Positions 8,719-19,100 of a DNA stretch of 44,212 nucleotides are shown piece after piece (within the stretch, counting starts at the first letter, position 1; each line of letters begins with the position of its first letter). The position numbers and the translations under genes are program-made. The notes beneath the pieces are model-generated. The model was not told the DNA's origin. It did not search any database and saw only the letters and a program-made list of their open reading frames with translations. Source of the DNA: Bacteroidia bacterium (GTDB taxonomy: Bacteria; Bacteroidota; Bacteroidia; B-17B0; Aurantibacillaceae); contig JAOAHO010000020.1 in assembly GCA_026415195.1 (NCBI GenBank), positions 1-44,212 on the forward strand, written 5' to 3'.

Positions 8719-9237
8719 ATGAAATTCACGAATCACATGAGGGTATTTTTGGTCGGTCTATCAGTAATGTTATTTTGCTCGCAATGTACAAAAAAAGACA
8801 CCTCCAATGTGGTTCCGGTAATTGAGTATAAATATTTTAATCCTTTGGACATTCAGAACGCCCAAATTTTTATCAATTTTGAAGACGGCGACGGTGATTT
8901 GTTTTTCTTTTCTGATTCAAAAGATCCTAATTTCTTTTTGGAGTTTGAGTATAAGGACTCAGTCGGAAACTTTAAACCTGCCCTGTGGCCCATTGCCATA
9001 TCACGTGAAAACAAACCCGATACCATTATCTTCCAGAAAAAAATTATTCAATACACCGTTTATCATCCTAAAAATCTTGCTTCAGATCAATACATCAAAG
9101 GTACAGTAATGATTACATTAACCGGATGGAGACCTTCCGTTTTATATAAAAAATTCCGTTATAAAATTTATGCCATTGACAGAAAAGGAAACAAGTCTGA
9201 AATAATCTATACGCCAGAAATTAACGTAAACATTTAA
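8719..9237 (+). CDS. Hypothetical small lipoprotein
   Basis: This 172-residue protein has an N-terminal signal (residues 1-22) ending in FCSQC, with Cys20 and Cys23. Cys23 followed by TKKDTS looks like the mature start of a Bacteroidota lipoprotein. The mature part is beta-rich and contains an acidic FEDGDGDLFFFSD segment reminiscent of calcium-binding loops. I do not recognise a named family. It is read divergently from the acyltransferase gene. Its TAA stop overlaps the TAA stop of the convergent histidine kinase gene within the four bases TTAA at 9234-9237. Confidence 0.75.
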   Translation: MKFTNHMRVFLVGLSVMLFCSQCTKKDTSNVVPVIEYKYFNPLDIQNAQIFINFEDGDGDLFFFSDSKDPNFFLEFEYKDSVGNFKPALWPIAISRENKPDTIIFQKKIIQYTVYHPKNLASDQYIKGTVMITLTGWRPSVLYKKFRYKIYAIDRKGNKSEIIYTPEINVNI

Positions 9238-10421
9238 TCGTTATCCAGGTTTTTTAACCTGAATTTATATTCAGAACCTTTCCTGATAAAATTTCCGTCT
9301 AATTGATGACACAGTGTATCAATAAGGTTTATGCCAAAACCATTATTGGGAATTTCTTTCCACGTACCATTATCTGAATAAATCATTTCAAAATCAATTT
9401 TATTTATAATTTTTAATTGAATATTTATTTGGCCTTTATCCAGGTTATTAAAAGCATGTTTATATGAATTTGTAACCAGTTCATTGATAATTAATCCCAG
9501 CGGGACAAGGGTTTTCAATTTCATGGAACAATAATCGATATTCAAATTTAATTTAACCTCGATATCATAATTAAAACTTTTCTGAATTTCCACGATCAAT
9601 TCTCTGATGTAGGATTCTAAATCCACTTCCGATAAATCTTCGGATTGATATAATTTTTTATGAATAAGGGACATGGCCATAATCCGATTAATGGCTATGT
9701 CGATATAATTATTTTCAGCATTTTTCTGAAGATTATTCTTTTGAAGACGCAATAAACTGATAATAATTTGCAAATTGTTTTTAACCCGATGATGAACTTC
9801 CTTCAACAGTGCTTGATTTTCATTATTTTTTTTAATCAAAATGGTTGTTTTCTCTTCCAGTTCATGGTTAATGGTTTTAAGTTTATTCAATGACAATTCA
9901 TAATTTCTTACAAACCGAACCAATACTATGCTTATGGCAGTGTATGCGAAAAACACTTCAAAAAACAAAGAATAAATGGTATTGTTATTTATTTCCTTAA
10001 TTGATGAAATATTGGATTTTGCGAAAAACAAAAAATAAACTGAAATATTCAATATCCCCAAAGTATAGAATAACCATCCCATTTTTTTACCTAAGCCCCA
10101 GAACGCCAGGACAATAATTAAAGAAATCCATAAAAAGTCGCCAAAATGTATTTCATCTTTGTAAAAATTTAATGTATAAAAAGAAATCAACATACCTATA
10201 ATACATAACAATAAATATACCAATTGATAATTTTTTTTGAAAACAAGCCCAAAATACATGATAACATTTACCACAGAACATAAAAAATAAATTAAAAAAT
10301 TCTTAATGGAATTCTGAAATTCGATAATTGATAATAAGAAGAATGCAATTGAGAAAAAAATACAAATATATTTTGCTAACGTTAACTTCGATTTTTCAAT
10401 AAAATTTTCACCCTCCGACAT
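9234..10421 (-). CDS. Membrane sensor histidine kinase, HisKA_2 type
   Basis: This 395-residue protein has about six hydrophobic segments in residues 18-172. A coiled-coil linker (about 175-205) leads to the dimerisation/phosphoacceptor motif LLKEVHHRVKNNLQ, with His210 and His211, which is the signature of the HisKA_2 class. A HATPase domain follows, with N-box LIINELVTNSYKHAF, YSDNG and GFGINLI. Such kinases autophosphorylate and usually pass the phosphate to a separate response regulator, but none is encoded nearby. There is no extracytoplasmic sensory domain of any size, so the membrane region itself probably senses the signal. The start is preceded by an all-A/T inverted repeat. Confidence 0.92.
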   Translation of the reverse strand: MSEGENFIEKSKLTLAKYICIFFSIAFFLLSIIEFQNSIKNFLIYFLCSVVNVIMYFGLVFKKNYQLVYLLLCIIGMLISFYTLNFYKDEIHFGDFLWISLIIVLAFWGLGKKMGWLFYTLGILNISVYFLFFAKSNISSIKEINNNTIYSLFFEVFFAYTAISIVLVRFVRNYELSLNKLKTINHELEEKTTILIKKNNENQALLKEVHHRVKNNLQIIISLLRLQKNNLQKNAENNYIDIAINRIMAMSLIHKKLYQSEDLSEVDLESYIRELIVEIQKSFNYDIEVKLNLNIDYCSMKLKTLVPLGLIINELVTNSYKHAFNNLDKGQINIQLKIINKIDFEMIYSDNGTWKEIPNNGFGINLIDTLCHQLDGNFIRKGSEYKFRLKNLDND

Positions 10422-10423
10422 TT

Positions 10424-10450
10424 AAAATTTTATTGTAAAAATAAAATTTT
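10424..10450. repeat. All-A/T inverted repeat in the kinase leader
   Basis: Arms AAAATTTTATT (10424-10434) and AATAAAATTTT (10440-10450) are perfectly complementary over 11 bp, with a 5-base loop. The repeat fills the spacer between the dehydrogenase stop and the kinase ATG, ending two bases short of that ATG on the minus strand. It contains no G or C pair, so it would form only a weak RNA hairpin. Confidence 0.6.
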
Positions 10451-11404
10451 TTACATTTCAAATGCAAAGGAGTGCAATATTTTTTTTATTTTTTTCACCA
10501 AAAAAATGGCCATCTTAAAATTGCTTTCATGCGTCCAGCCTGCAATGTGTGGGGTAAGCACCACATTTTTGAATCCGGTAAGGCGTTGAAATGCTTTGTC
10601 GTTAAAATTTAAAAGGCCAAAACCGGCGTCTTCGGCCTCATGAACATCCAGGCACGCTCCCAACACTTTTCCCGATTCCAATGCATAAATCAAATCTTCG
10701 GTGCAAAGACATTTCCCCCTCGAAGTGTTAATAACATAAATATTTTTTTTAAATGATAAGAAAAAGTTTTTATTCATCAAATGATGCGTTTCGGCATTGT
10801 AAGGAACATGAATACTGACAACATCGGCATTTTCATAAATTTCATGCATACTGCATTCCTTTATATAGTCATCTCCAAAACCTTTTTTATATTTATCATA
10901 TACCCAAACATTTTTCACCATCCCTTTGAGTACTTCCGCAAACGCAGAACCAGTATGGCCATATCCGATGATGGCCACCTGCATAGCCGACAATTCCCTT
11001 CCCCTGTTTTCTTTTCTTTTCCATACACCATCCAATATTTCCCGGTTGGACGTGTGAATATTGCGAAGCAGGCACAACAGCATTCCCAAGGCATGTTCTC
11101 CCACCGCTTGAGCATTGCCCTCGGGTACGCTTAGGCATTTTATTCCTTTACACTCGGCTCTGGCTACATCAATATTTTCCATTCCTGATCCTACCCTGCC
11201 GATTATCTTTAAATTTTTGGCTTTACACAAAAAAATTTCATCAATTCGAAAACGAGAACGCAATATCAATATATGAACATAAGGCAGAGTTCGGAAAAAT
11301 TCCTCCTCGTTCAACAACCATCCGCGTATGACATAAATGCCATTTTCATTCAACATTTTTTCCAATAACGGATGGTTTTCATCGGCAATCAATGCTATAA
11401 TCAT
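10451..11404 (-). CDS. NAD-dependent D-2-hydroxyacid dehydrogenase (SerA/PdxB-like, short form)
   Basis: This 317-residue protein belongs to the D-isomer-specific 2-hydroxyacid dehydrogenases. The Rossmann motif is GYGHTG (147-152), with Asp170 at the end of the second strand favouring NAD. The catalytic set appears complete: Arg229 in NTSRGK, Glu256 in DVHE and His286 in TPHIAGWT. It lacks the C-terminal ACT domain of long phosphoglycerate dehydrogenases. The short form is compatible with phosphoglycerate dehydrogenase, but no serC neighbours it, so the substrate stays open. The histidine kinase gene starts 29 bases downstream and may be cotranscribed. Confidence 0.87.
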   Translation of the reverse strand: MIIALIADENHPLLEKMLNENGIYVIRGWLLNEEEFFRTLPYVHILILRSRFRIDEIFLCKAKNLKIIGRVGSGMENIDVARAECKGIKCLSVPEGNAQAVGEHALGMLLCLLRNIHTSNREILDGVWKRKENRGRELSAMQVAIIGYGHTGSAFAEVLKGMVKNVWVYDKYKKGFGDDYIKECSMHEIYENADVVSIHVPYNAETHHLMNKNFFLSFKKNIYVINTSRGKCLCTEDLIYALESGKVLGACLDVHEAEDAGFGLLNFNDKAFQRLTGFKNVVLTPHIAGWTHESNFKMAIFLVKKIKKILHSFAFEM

Positions 11405-11593
11405 ACTTCTTTATATAAAAAATTTTAAAGCCAATAAGATAAAATTATTCACCCTGGACTTTTTTTAAACAACTAAATTATTGAAAATGAAAGTTTTATC
11501 ATTTGAACATAAAAGTTACTAAAAATTATATTAACATAAATTTTGATTGAATTTATTTTGTAAATTGATTTTATAAGAAATTCGCACTCTCCT

Positions 11594-13159
11594 ATGAGCT
11601 TAAAAAAACAACAAATAAAATCTAAAAATATTTTACTGAATAAGGTCATGGATGCGGTCACGGGAAAAGTTCAGCCGCAAGCCGTGGAAGTAGAAGAAGC
11701 GCTATTGGGGGCCATGCTTCTCGATCGCGAAGCACTTTCGGATGTCATCGACCTGCTTTCGCCCGAAATGTTCTATAAAGAACAAAACGGTAAAATTTTT
11801 GAAGCTATTCATGCCTTGTTTCATCGATCCGAACCCGTGGATATCCTTACCGTAACGCAGGAACTGAAGAGAACTTCATCACTGGAAATGGTGGGCGGGA
11901 GCTATTATGTGGCCTCCCTCACAAACAAAATTTCATCTGCTGCCAATGCGGAATTCCACGCACGCATTGTAATTCAAAAGCACATTCAAAGGGAACTGAT
12001 CAGAGCAGCAACGGAAATTCTTAACGAGTCATACGATGAGAGCATCGATGTTTTTGAAATGCTCGACAAAGCCACGCAAATCATATTCAAAATACACGAC
12101 AGTAATGTCCGAAAGCAGCATGAAAAAATGAGTTCCCTGTTAAAAACAGCCCTGGAAGAAATTCAGGCATCAGCCAACAAGAAAGACGGTTTGCTTGGGG
12201 TGCCCAGCGGATTTGTGGAACTCGACCGCATTACGGGCGGATGGCAAAAATCAGACCTTATCATCATAGCCGCCAGGCCCGGTATGGGTAAGACAGCTTT
12301 TGTATTATCGCTGGCCAGAAATGCCGCAATTGATTTTAATAAACCGGTAGCCATTTTTTCGTTGGAAATGAGCAGTATCCAACTGGTAAAACGTTTGATA
12401 TCAGCAGAAACCGGAATTATGCACGATAAAATCCTGAAAGGAAATCTGGAAGATTACGAATACATACAATTGCATCAACGCATCAAGCACCTCGATCAGG
12501 CTCCCATTTATATAGACGATACACCCGCCCTTTCCATCTTCGAACTCCGTGCCAAAGCCAGAAGGCTTAAAGAAAAACATGATGTGGAAATGGTGATTGT
12601 TGATTATCTTCAACTAATGACGGCCGGTATCGACACAAGCGGAAACCGCGTTCAGGAAATCAGTGAAATCAGCCGTGGGCTGAAAAATCTTGCCAAAGAA
12701 CTCAATATTCCCATCATTGCCCTCTCGCAATTAAGTCGGCAAGTGGAAAACCGCCAGTCAAACAGCAAAAGACCCCAACTCAGCGACCTAAGGGAATCCG
12801 GTTCCATTGAACAAGATGCCGATCAGGTTTTGTTTATCTACAGACCGGAATATTATAATATTGAATTTGATGAAGAGAATCGTCCTACCAAAAATATTGC
12901 CGAGATCATCATCGGAAAAAACCGACACGGTGCCACCGGTACCATTCGGTTGCGATTCAACAATGCGCTGGCTAAATTCACTAATCTGGATGAATCCATT
13001 CGTTTTAAGAACGAAGAACCAATTAGCGGAAATATCACTGAAAACCATAATTTTCTTCCAGTTGCCAACATTAAAACCATCCCTTCCAAAAACTGGAACA
13101 ACGATGACGACGACACTCCCGATATTTTGGGGAACCTCCAGGTGGAAGAAGATTTCTGA
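11594..13159 (+). CDS. dnaB: Replicative DNA helicase DnaB
   Basis: This 521-residue protein is the hexameric replicative helicase that unwinds DNA ahead of the fork. The N-terminal domain begins QPQAVEVEEALLGAMLLDREAL. The RecA-like domain has Walker A in ARPGMGKTAF (about residues 227-236), Walker B in VIVDYLQLM, the QLSRQVE segment and the IEQDADQVLFIYRPEYY motif. A C-terminal tail of about 50 residues, rich in Asn and Asp, extends beyond the core. The ATG at 11594 precedes about 30 non-conserved residues, so a slightly later start is possible. The upstream 189 bases are very A/T-rich and hold only imperfect -7 candidates, for example TTATTTTG at 11553-11560. It converges with the macroglobulin gene, with one base between the stops. 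Confidence 0.97.
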   Translation: MSLKKQQIKSKNILLNKVMDAVTGKVQPQAVEVEEALLGAMLLDREALSDVIDLLSPEMFYKEQNGKIFEAIHALFHRSEPVDILTVTQELKRTSSLEMVGGSYYVASLTNKISSAANAEFHARIVIQKHIQRELIRAATEILNESYDESIDVFEMLDKATQIIFKIHDSNVRKQHEKMSSLLKTALEEIQASANKKDGLLGVPSGFVELDRITGGWQKSDLIIIAARPGMGKTAFVLSLARNAAIDFNKPVAIFSLEMSSIQLVKRLISAETGIMHDKILKGNLEDYEYIQLHQRIKHLDQAPIYIDDTPALSIFELRAKARRLKEKHDVEMVIVDYLQLMTAGIDTSGNRVQEISEISRGLKNLAKELNIPIIALSQLSRQVENRQSNSKRPQLSDLRESGSIEQDADQVLFIYRPEYYNIEFDEENRPTKNIAEIIIGKNRHGATGTIRLRFNNALAKFTNLDESIRFKNEEPISGNITENHNFLPVANIKTIPSKNWNNDDDDTPDILGNLQVEEDF

Positions 13160-13160
13160 T

Positions 13161-16100
13161 TTATTTCATACACTTTAACACCTGCCCGTTGCCAAACGCC
13201 CTGAACTCGGGTGCATACATGCACTGAATTTGCACCGGAGCCATCTGAAATATACCGCTATTGTTTAACTTAATATCATACTCCAAAACATAATTCCCTT
13301 TCCGCAGATAATCCATGAAAAAGTTCGTGGAGGCATCTTTGATGTTCATATAATAACCCAACCCGTTCTGATAATAGTATCCGCTGCGGTTTTCCGAGGG
13401 ATCGCACCCCGAAGGGCGAATGTCTTTAATATGGATGAATTCATAATCGCGGTCGGTTTTGATAATGATCTTTACCCTGATTTTATCGCCCAACTCCAGG
13501 TTCATGCCCGGCTTAAAGGTTTGCCACTTTTCTGTTTTTTCATTGGATTTGCGCACCAGAAGTTCCCTTGAAATGCTCAATCCGAACGCATCCGATTTTT
13601 TCACTTTGGAATATTCCTCTTCATATTGCCAATACAAAGCCCCCCACGAAATTCCTCCCGAGGATTTGGTGATTTGTGCATTACAAAGTGTATTCAGTTG
13701 GTCCGTGGAGTTCACCTGTACATTTTTTACATAATATCCGGTGCCGCTGGAAGTTTTAAAATCGTTGAAATTATTTAATTGTTCTTTCGTTCCGTTCCAA
13801 TCAATCGTAAATTCCGTGGCGGTGGGCAAGGTGTTTTTGTTCAGCAACAATGCATAAATGGCTGCACAGGGGGATTTGGTGTTGCTCCAGGCATGGGTTT
13901 GCTTGTGCTTCAATAACCAGTTTTGCATTTCATCCACCCATGCGTTGCCCTCTCCCGACTCATGAAAAAGCTCAATCAACAGAGATTGCATCTCTATGGG
14001 CGCATTCGTCCAGTGAGGGGTGTAATTTTCTTTCCAGTAAATTCCCAAATCGGCATGTTTGATGGCGTATTCTTTTAATGAGGCCATGATGGCTCTATGT
14101 GTTTTGGTTTCATTCATCCTGATAAAATAAAGCCCCAACATGCCTTTCATGTAAGTATTGTTTTTCATCCAATACTTCTTTCCCTGCTCATGGAAATATT
14201 TCATGAATTCCTCGTTAAAAACTCCCGATTGAAGCGTCTTGAAATATGACCTGGTGTATAAGTAGTGGATGATATCGGAGGAAAGGTGGTTGTTTGTCTT
14301 GTAATTTTTATCGTAACGCACGATTTCTTTATACACATCTTTATAGTACTTATCCAGATATAAAACGGCTTTTTGAATGAAAGGGGGAATTTCATCAATG
14401 ATCTTTAACTTATGCAAATGGCCGTATCCTTCGCATATATATGCCGTGATGTATGCATTGTCCGTTCCGCCTTTGAACCATGAAAAAGCGCCTCCGGGCA
14501 GCTGCAATTCCTTCAGTTTTTCCTCGGCACTTTTGATTTCACTGCCCATACGTTCCACATCCATTAAAATTTTGAGGTTTTGTTTTCGCGCTTTTTCATT
14601 TTTGGCAGCCATCACCCATGGGGTTTCTTCCAGCAGGATTTGCTTCAATTCCGGATTCCTCTCCAACAATGATGTTGTGGTTTCTTTTTCCAAATCCCAT
14701 GCCTGTATGGCTTTTGATATGGACGGATATTTTTTCATAATGAAAGCCGAAACCGAATTGGCATAAAAGCGCGAAAAAGTTTGTTCGGCACATTCATAGG
14801 GATATTCCATCAGATAGGGCATGGATTGGATGGCATACCAAATAGGTTCGGGGCAATATTCCAGGGTAAAATTTTTGTGAATAAGCGATGCCGAATTATT
14901 TTCCAGGGGCTTTTTAAAGTTGACGGCGAATGGTTTGTTGTCGCGAACGGTAAACGGATAGGATTCAGTAAGCACGAGGCGATTAGGCAAGACGGGCAAA
15001 ACAGATTCCTCGCCATCGGTGTGAGTGGAAGATTTAGCAAAGATGCGGATGCCCGCCATTTCCATCTTCAGGGGCACTTTGATTTTCCATTCCGCCAGCG
15101 CCGTTTGGCCGATGGCTCCCAAATTTTTTATGGCTTTTTCCCCTGAAATAAGGAAATCAGCATTGAGAATTTTGTTGGTGAATAAGTCAAAAAATTCAAT
15201 ATTGGCCGAAACATTCATATTATTTCCGCTCAGGTTTACGATTTCGGCTTTTATAATTATAGTGTCTTCCGCCAAAAGGAAGCGAGGCAGGTTGGGGCGC
15301 ACCATCAATTCCTTTTTCGCCTCAATAAATTGTTCAAAATACACCGATTTAAAATCTTCCGTATAAGCAAAATTCAACCACTTCCATCTGGTGAGGGCAT
15401 CGGGCATTTTGAAATCAAGTGTGATTTCACCATTTGTATTTGGCTTTAATTCGGGAAAAAAGAAAGCGGTTTCATTAAAGTTTGTACGGGGTTTAGGGGT
15501 GTTTTTAAAAGGATTAGAAGCAGTTGAAGAAGATCTATTATTATCCTCAACTAATTGATTAGGTAATGATAAACTTCCATTTACGGAAACTTCACCAGGC
15601 ACCTTCGCTTCTGCATCTGCTTTTTCTTTTAAAGCCGCAACAGGAGCCGCATTCATATTATATATTCCCCTGATGCCCCTGTAACGAGAATAAGCCGCAT
15701 AATAATCATAATCTTTTATGTTCGGGTAATTCACCAAAGGAATAAAAACGTTTTTATAAGGCAAAAAACTTACCAGATAAGAATTCATGGAGGCCGGTAC
15801 GCCATAGCTCCAGTAATAATGCTTATTATAAATCATATTAAAATCATGATAGAAGGAATTGGAAGCAAATTCATCCAAGGAAGCATCATACATGGCGCTG
15901 GCCAGCAAAACCCTGGCAGGAGATTTATCCGGATTTAAAAATCTGATTTTCCATTTTTCCTCGCTTGCGGGTTCAGTTTTGCTTCTGAAACTTATCAATT
16001 CATAGGTTAATTTTTTATTGGAGAAAGGAACATCAATGTTGATGGCAGAATGAAAAAAGCGATTGGCATACATCCCAAACACCGACCAATAAATCCCCCC

Positions 16101-19100
16101 CCGGTGTTCTTCTTTCACTGCCAGGTTTTTCCAACCGGAATTTTGAGTGAGTTTTTCGGCATTAAATAAATTTCCGTAAGAACAAAAATCGGAGTAAAAG
16201 GGAATATTTTTCAAAGAAGTATAAATTTTATGATTGATTTGACTGCCCGGCTCAACGGATTTCTTTCTGACACAAAGTTTAAGGAATTCATCCGCCCCAA
16301 CTGAATTTTCATTAGGATTAATTGCGGTTATTCCGAACTCATGCCATAATTTGTTTTTGGTTCCGGGAACAACTGCTTTTATTATGTATTTTCCTCCTTC
16401 TTTAATTATTACCCCCAAATTGGCATTACCGCTTGTATCGGTTTTTACTGTACCTTCTTTAACCAACTTCATTTTTTTATTTTCCTTTGTGGACTGCTTT
16501 ACATACTCGTCGTAAGGAAATTTTTTCAAAAATTCAGTTGAATCCAGCGTATGAATATCGGGTATTAAACCTAAAAATTTCCTCCGGGGTTCCTGTTCAT
16601 CCAGCTTAAAAATTTTAAAATCAACATCCTTATTTTTCAAAGCAGCGCCATTCAGGTTACTAAGTTTGAGCATGATGGATTTTCCTTCATCGGTAAAAAA
16701 TTCATTATCACTTGCCAAAGAAAGGTTATAGGGATATTCCGACACATACAGCATGGAAAGCCCTTCATGCGACTCTCCGTTGGTTGCCACAGCATTTACG
16801 GATATTTCATAGACGTATGTCTGGGTGGGAGTGTGATTGGGGCTTTTCTCGGGCTTAAATTCTACCCATGCTTCACCGTTTTCGTTTGTGGCCAATTCAC
16901 CGGAATGAATAATCTTGGTAACGTTATTCATGGGGAACCAACAACGGTAGTAAGAATAAAAATAATCGGAAATGGTTCTTTTAATTTCAAACTTTACTTT
17001 GACATCTTTCATGGCGTATCCGGCATAATTTTGAATTTTAAAGGGGATGCGCACATTTTCGCCAAATGCATATTCGTTTTCCACGGGCTTAGTTTCCACA
17101 TAAAATGTGGGCCTTTTATATTCTTCTACCAAAATACCTTTTTGTGTGAACCCATCGGAAATTGTAAAATATCCGTTCAACTTACCTATGGGTAAATTAA
17201 ACTCGCCCGAAACTGCTCCAAAATCATTAGTGGTAAAACTTAACTCTTTTACAATTTCGCCGTTGGCATCCTTCACGGTGATGGTTATCGGCTGATTCTT
17301 TCTTAATTCCTTGGCCTTACCAAAGTTATCCCTTTGAAATACTACGGATTTAAAATAAACTTTCTGTCCGGGCCTGTACACTGCCCTGTCGGTTAACATA
17401 ACGGATGATATCTTTTCCTGGTTTTCTTCATTATGATAATAAATGTAACAGGCGGAATAAAACACATCATTGTCCTTTCTTAAGGCAACATAGAAATTAT
17501 TGTAATACGGATGGCCGTTCCCAATATCTAATTTAAATTCACCATTCGCATCGGTTTGGTATTCCTTTATTTTCTTGAGATAGTAAGTGTAGTTAACATT
17601 ATCATACTGTTTTAATAAAACCTCTGCTTTTATATTTTTTATTTCCTGTCCGTTGAACCTGTCCAGAACCTTACATATACTCATTCCATTCATGTCTCTT
17701 TTTACCATGGTAATGCGCGTTATATCATGCCTCATCACCTGAAACTTATTATTCAATGGCTGAAAATCAGGGTTTATGCAAGCCACGATGATATATTTTC
17801 CGTAGTCAAGGCCGGGTATTTCCATGCAGACATTTTCAGGCAAATAGTCATTAAAACTTTTCCATTCACGGGAAAACTCCAACAAAGGTTTGTTGGTTAT
17901 GAATTTTTTCCATTTTTCTTTTTCATAAAAATTGAATTTGTCCAAATAAAAATCCTGCTCATTTGCTTTATAAATCCTGAAATACAATTTGCTGATGTTT
18001 TTTACCTTAGCCGTGAGAAAAGCGGGTTTACCGGGTTCCCAGGCCGACTCGGTTATCATGGAAAAAATATTTTGTTCTTTCAGTTCTTCATAAAGATGTT
18101 TGCATTGGGCATTTCCTTTGTTTTCTCCTTTTATATGCTTTTCCAGGAGGGCCAAAGCATCTTTCATCATTCCGTTGCGACTTCCGGTGTTTAATTGTGC
18201 ATTTTCTGCATAATACTTAAGCCAAACTGCCTTTTCATATACCAATTCGGAAATGTATTTATTGTTTTTGTGGAATTCCAGCAATCTGTCCAGCATGTTC
18301 ACAAAGACAGAGTCATGCTGTAAATAGCCGGAATGGTTTTTAAGGAAAGTATATCGAAACAAATCAAAGTCCATCAGTTCATTTTGTTTTCCTGCGGACA
18401 ACAGTTGTTGGATATTGTCTTTAATGAGGAAAGACAGTAAATCTTCGGGGTTTTCAATGGCATCAAAAGTTTTCACTTTTGCTTTTTGAACGAATTGGTC
18501 GGCTGTCATGAACCATTCTTCACCTATGCTTTCCCTCCACTCAAGTTTCACGCCGGTTACGTCGTAGGTCGTTAGAAAACTTAATATCCTGTGCGATAAA
18601 ATGGTGTAAAGGTTCCCCCTTCTTTCATGCCCTGCCTCGTTTCCTTTTTCAAACACCAGCGGATAATCTCGGAAACTCAAGTTTAGCAGTTTGTTTCTTT
18701 TTTCCAACGCCTTTTTGTAAAGACGCACAGCCCTTTTCAAAAGAGTTTCTGTACTTTGTTCAGCCAAACTGTCGGATTTCTCATCATCAGTGTTTTCCGA
18801 AATATCTTCCGTTTCCCAGCGGTTCTCATCGGCAAATTGGATGACGGCATCGCCAGCCAAAGCCAACAAAAAAGCATCGTACGGAAAATTAAATTTGGCC
18901 GCCTCGGCCTCAAACCATGTAATGGTCTTATGGAAATTATAATCGTCACGATCCTTAGTAAATTTAAAAATGTGGCAAAGGGCTTTGTAGGCCTCGCCTT
19001 CCAACTTTCCGGCTTTGGCAAGTGAATATATTTTTTTTGAGTTTTCCAAAGCGGTTTGAGGCTTGCCGTTTTGTTCGGCTTCTTCTACCTTTTTCCAAAG

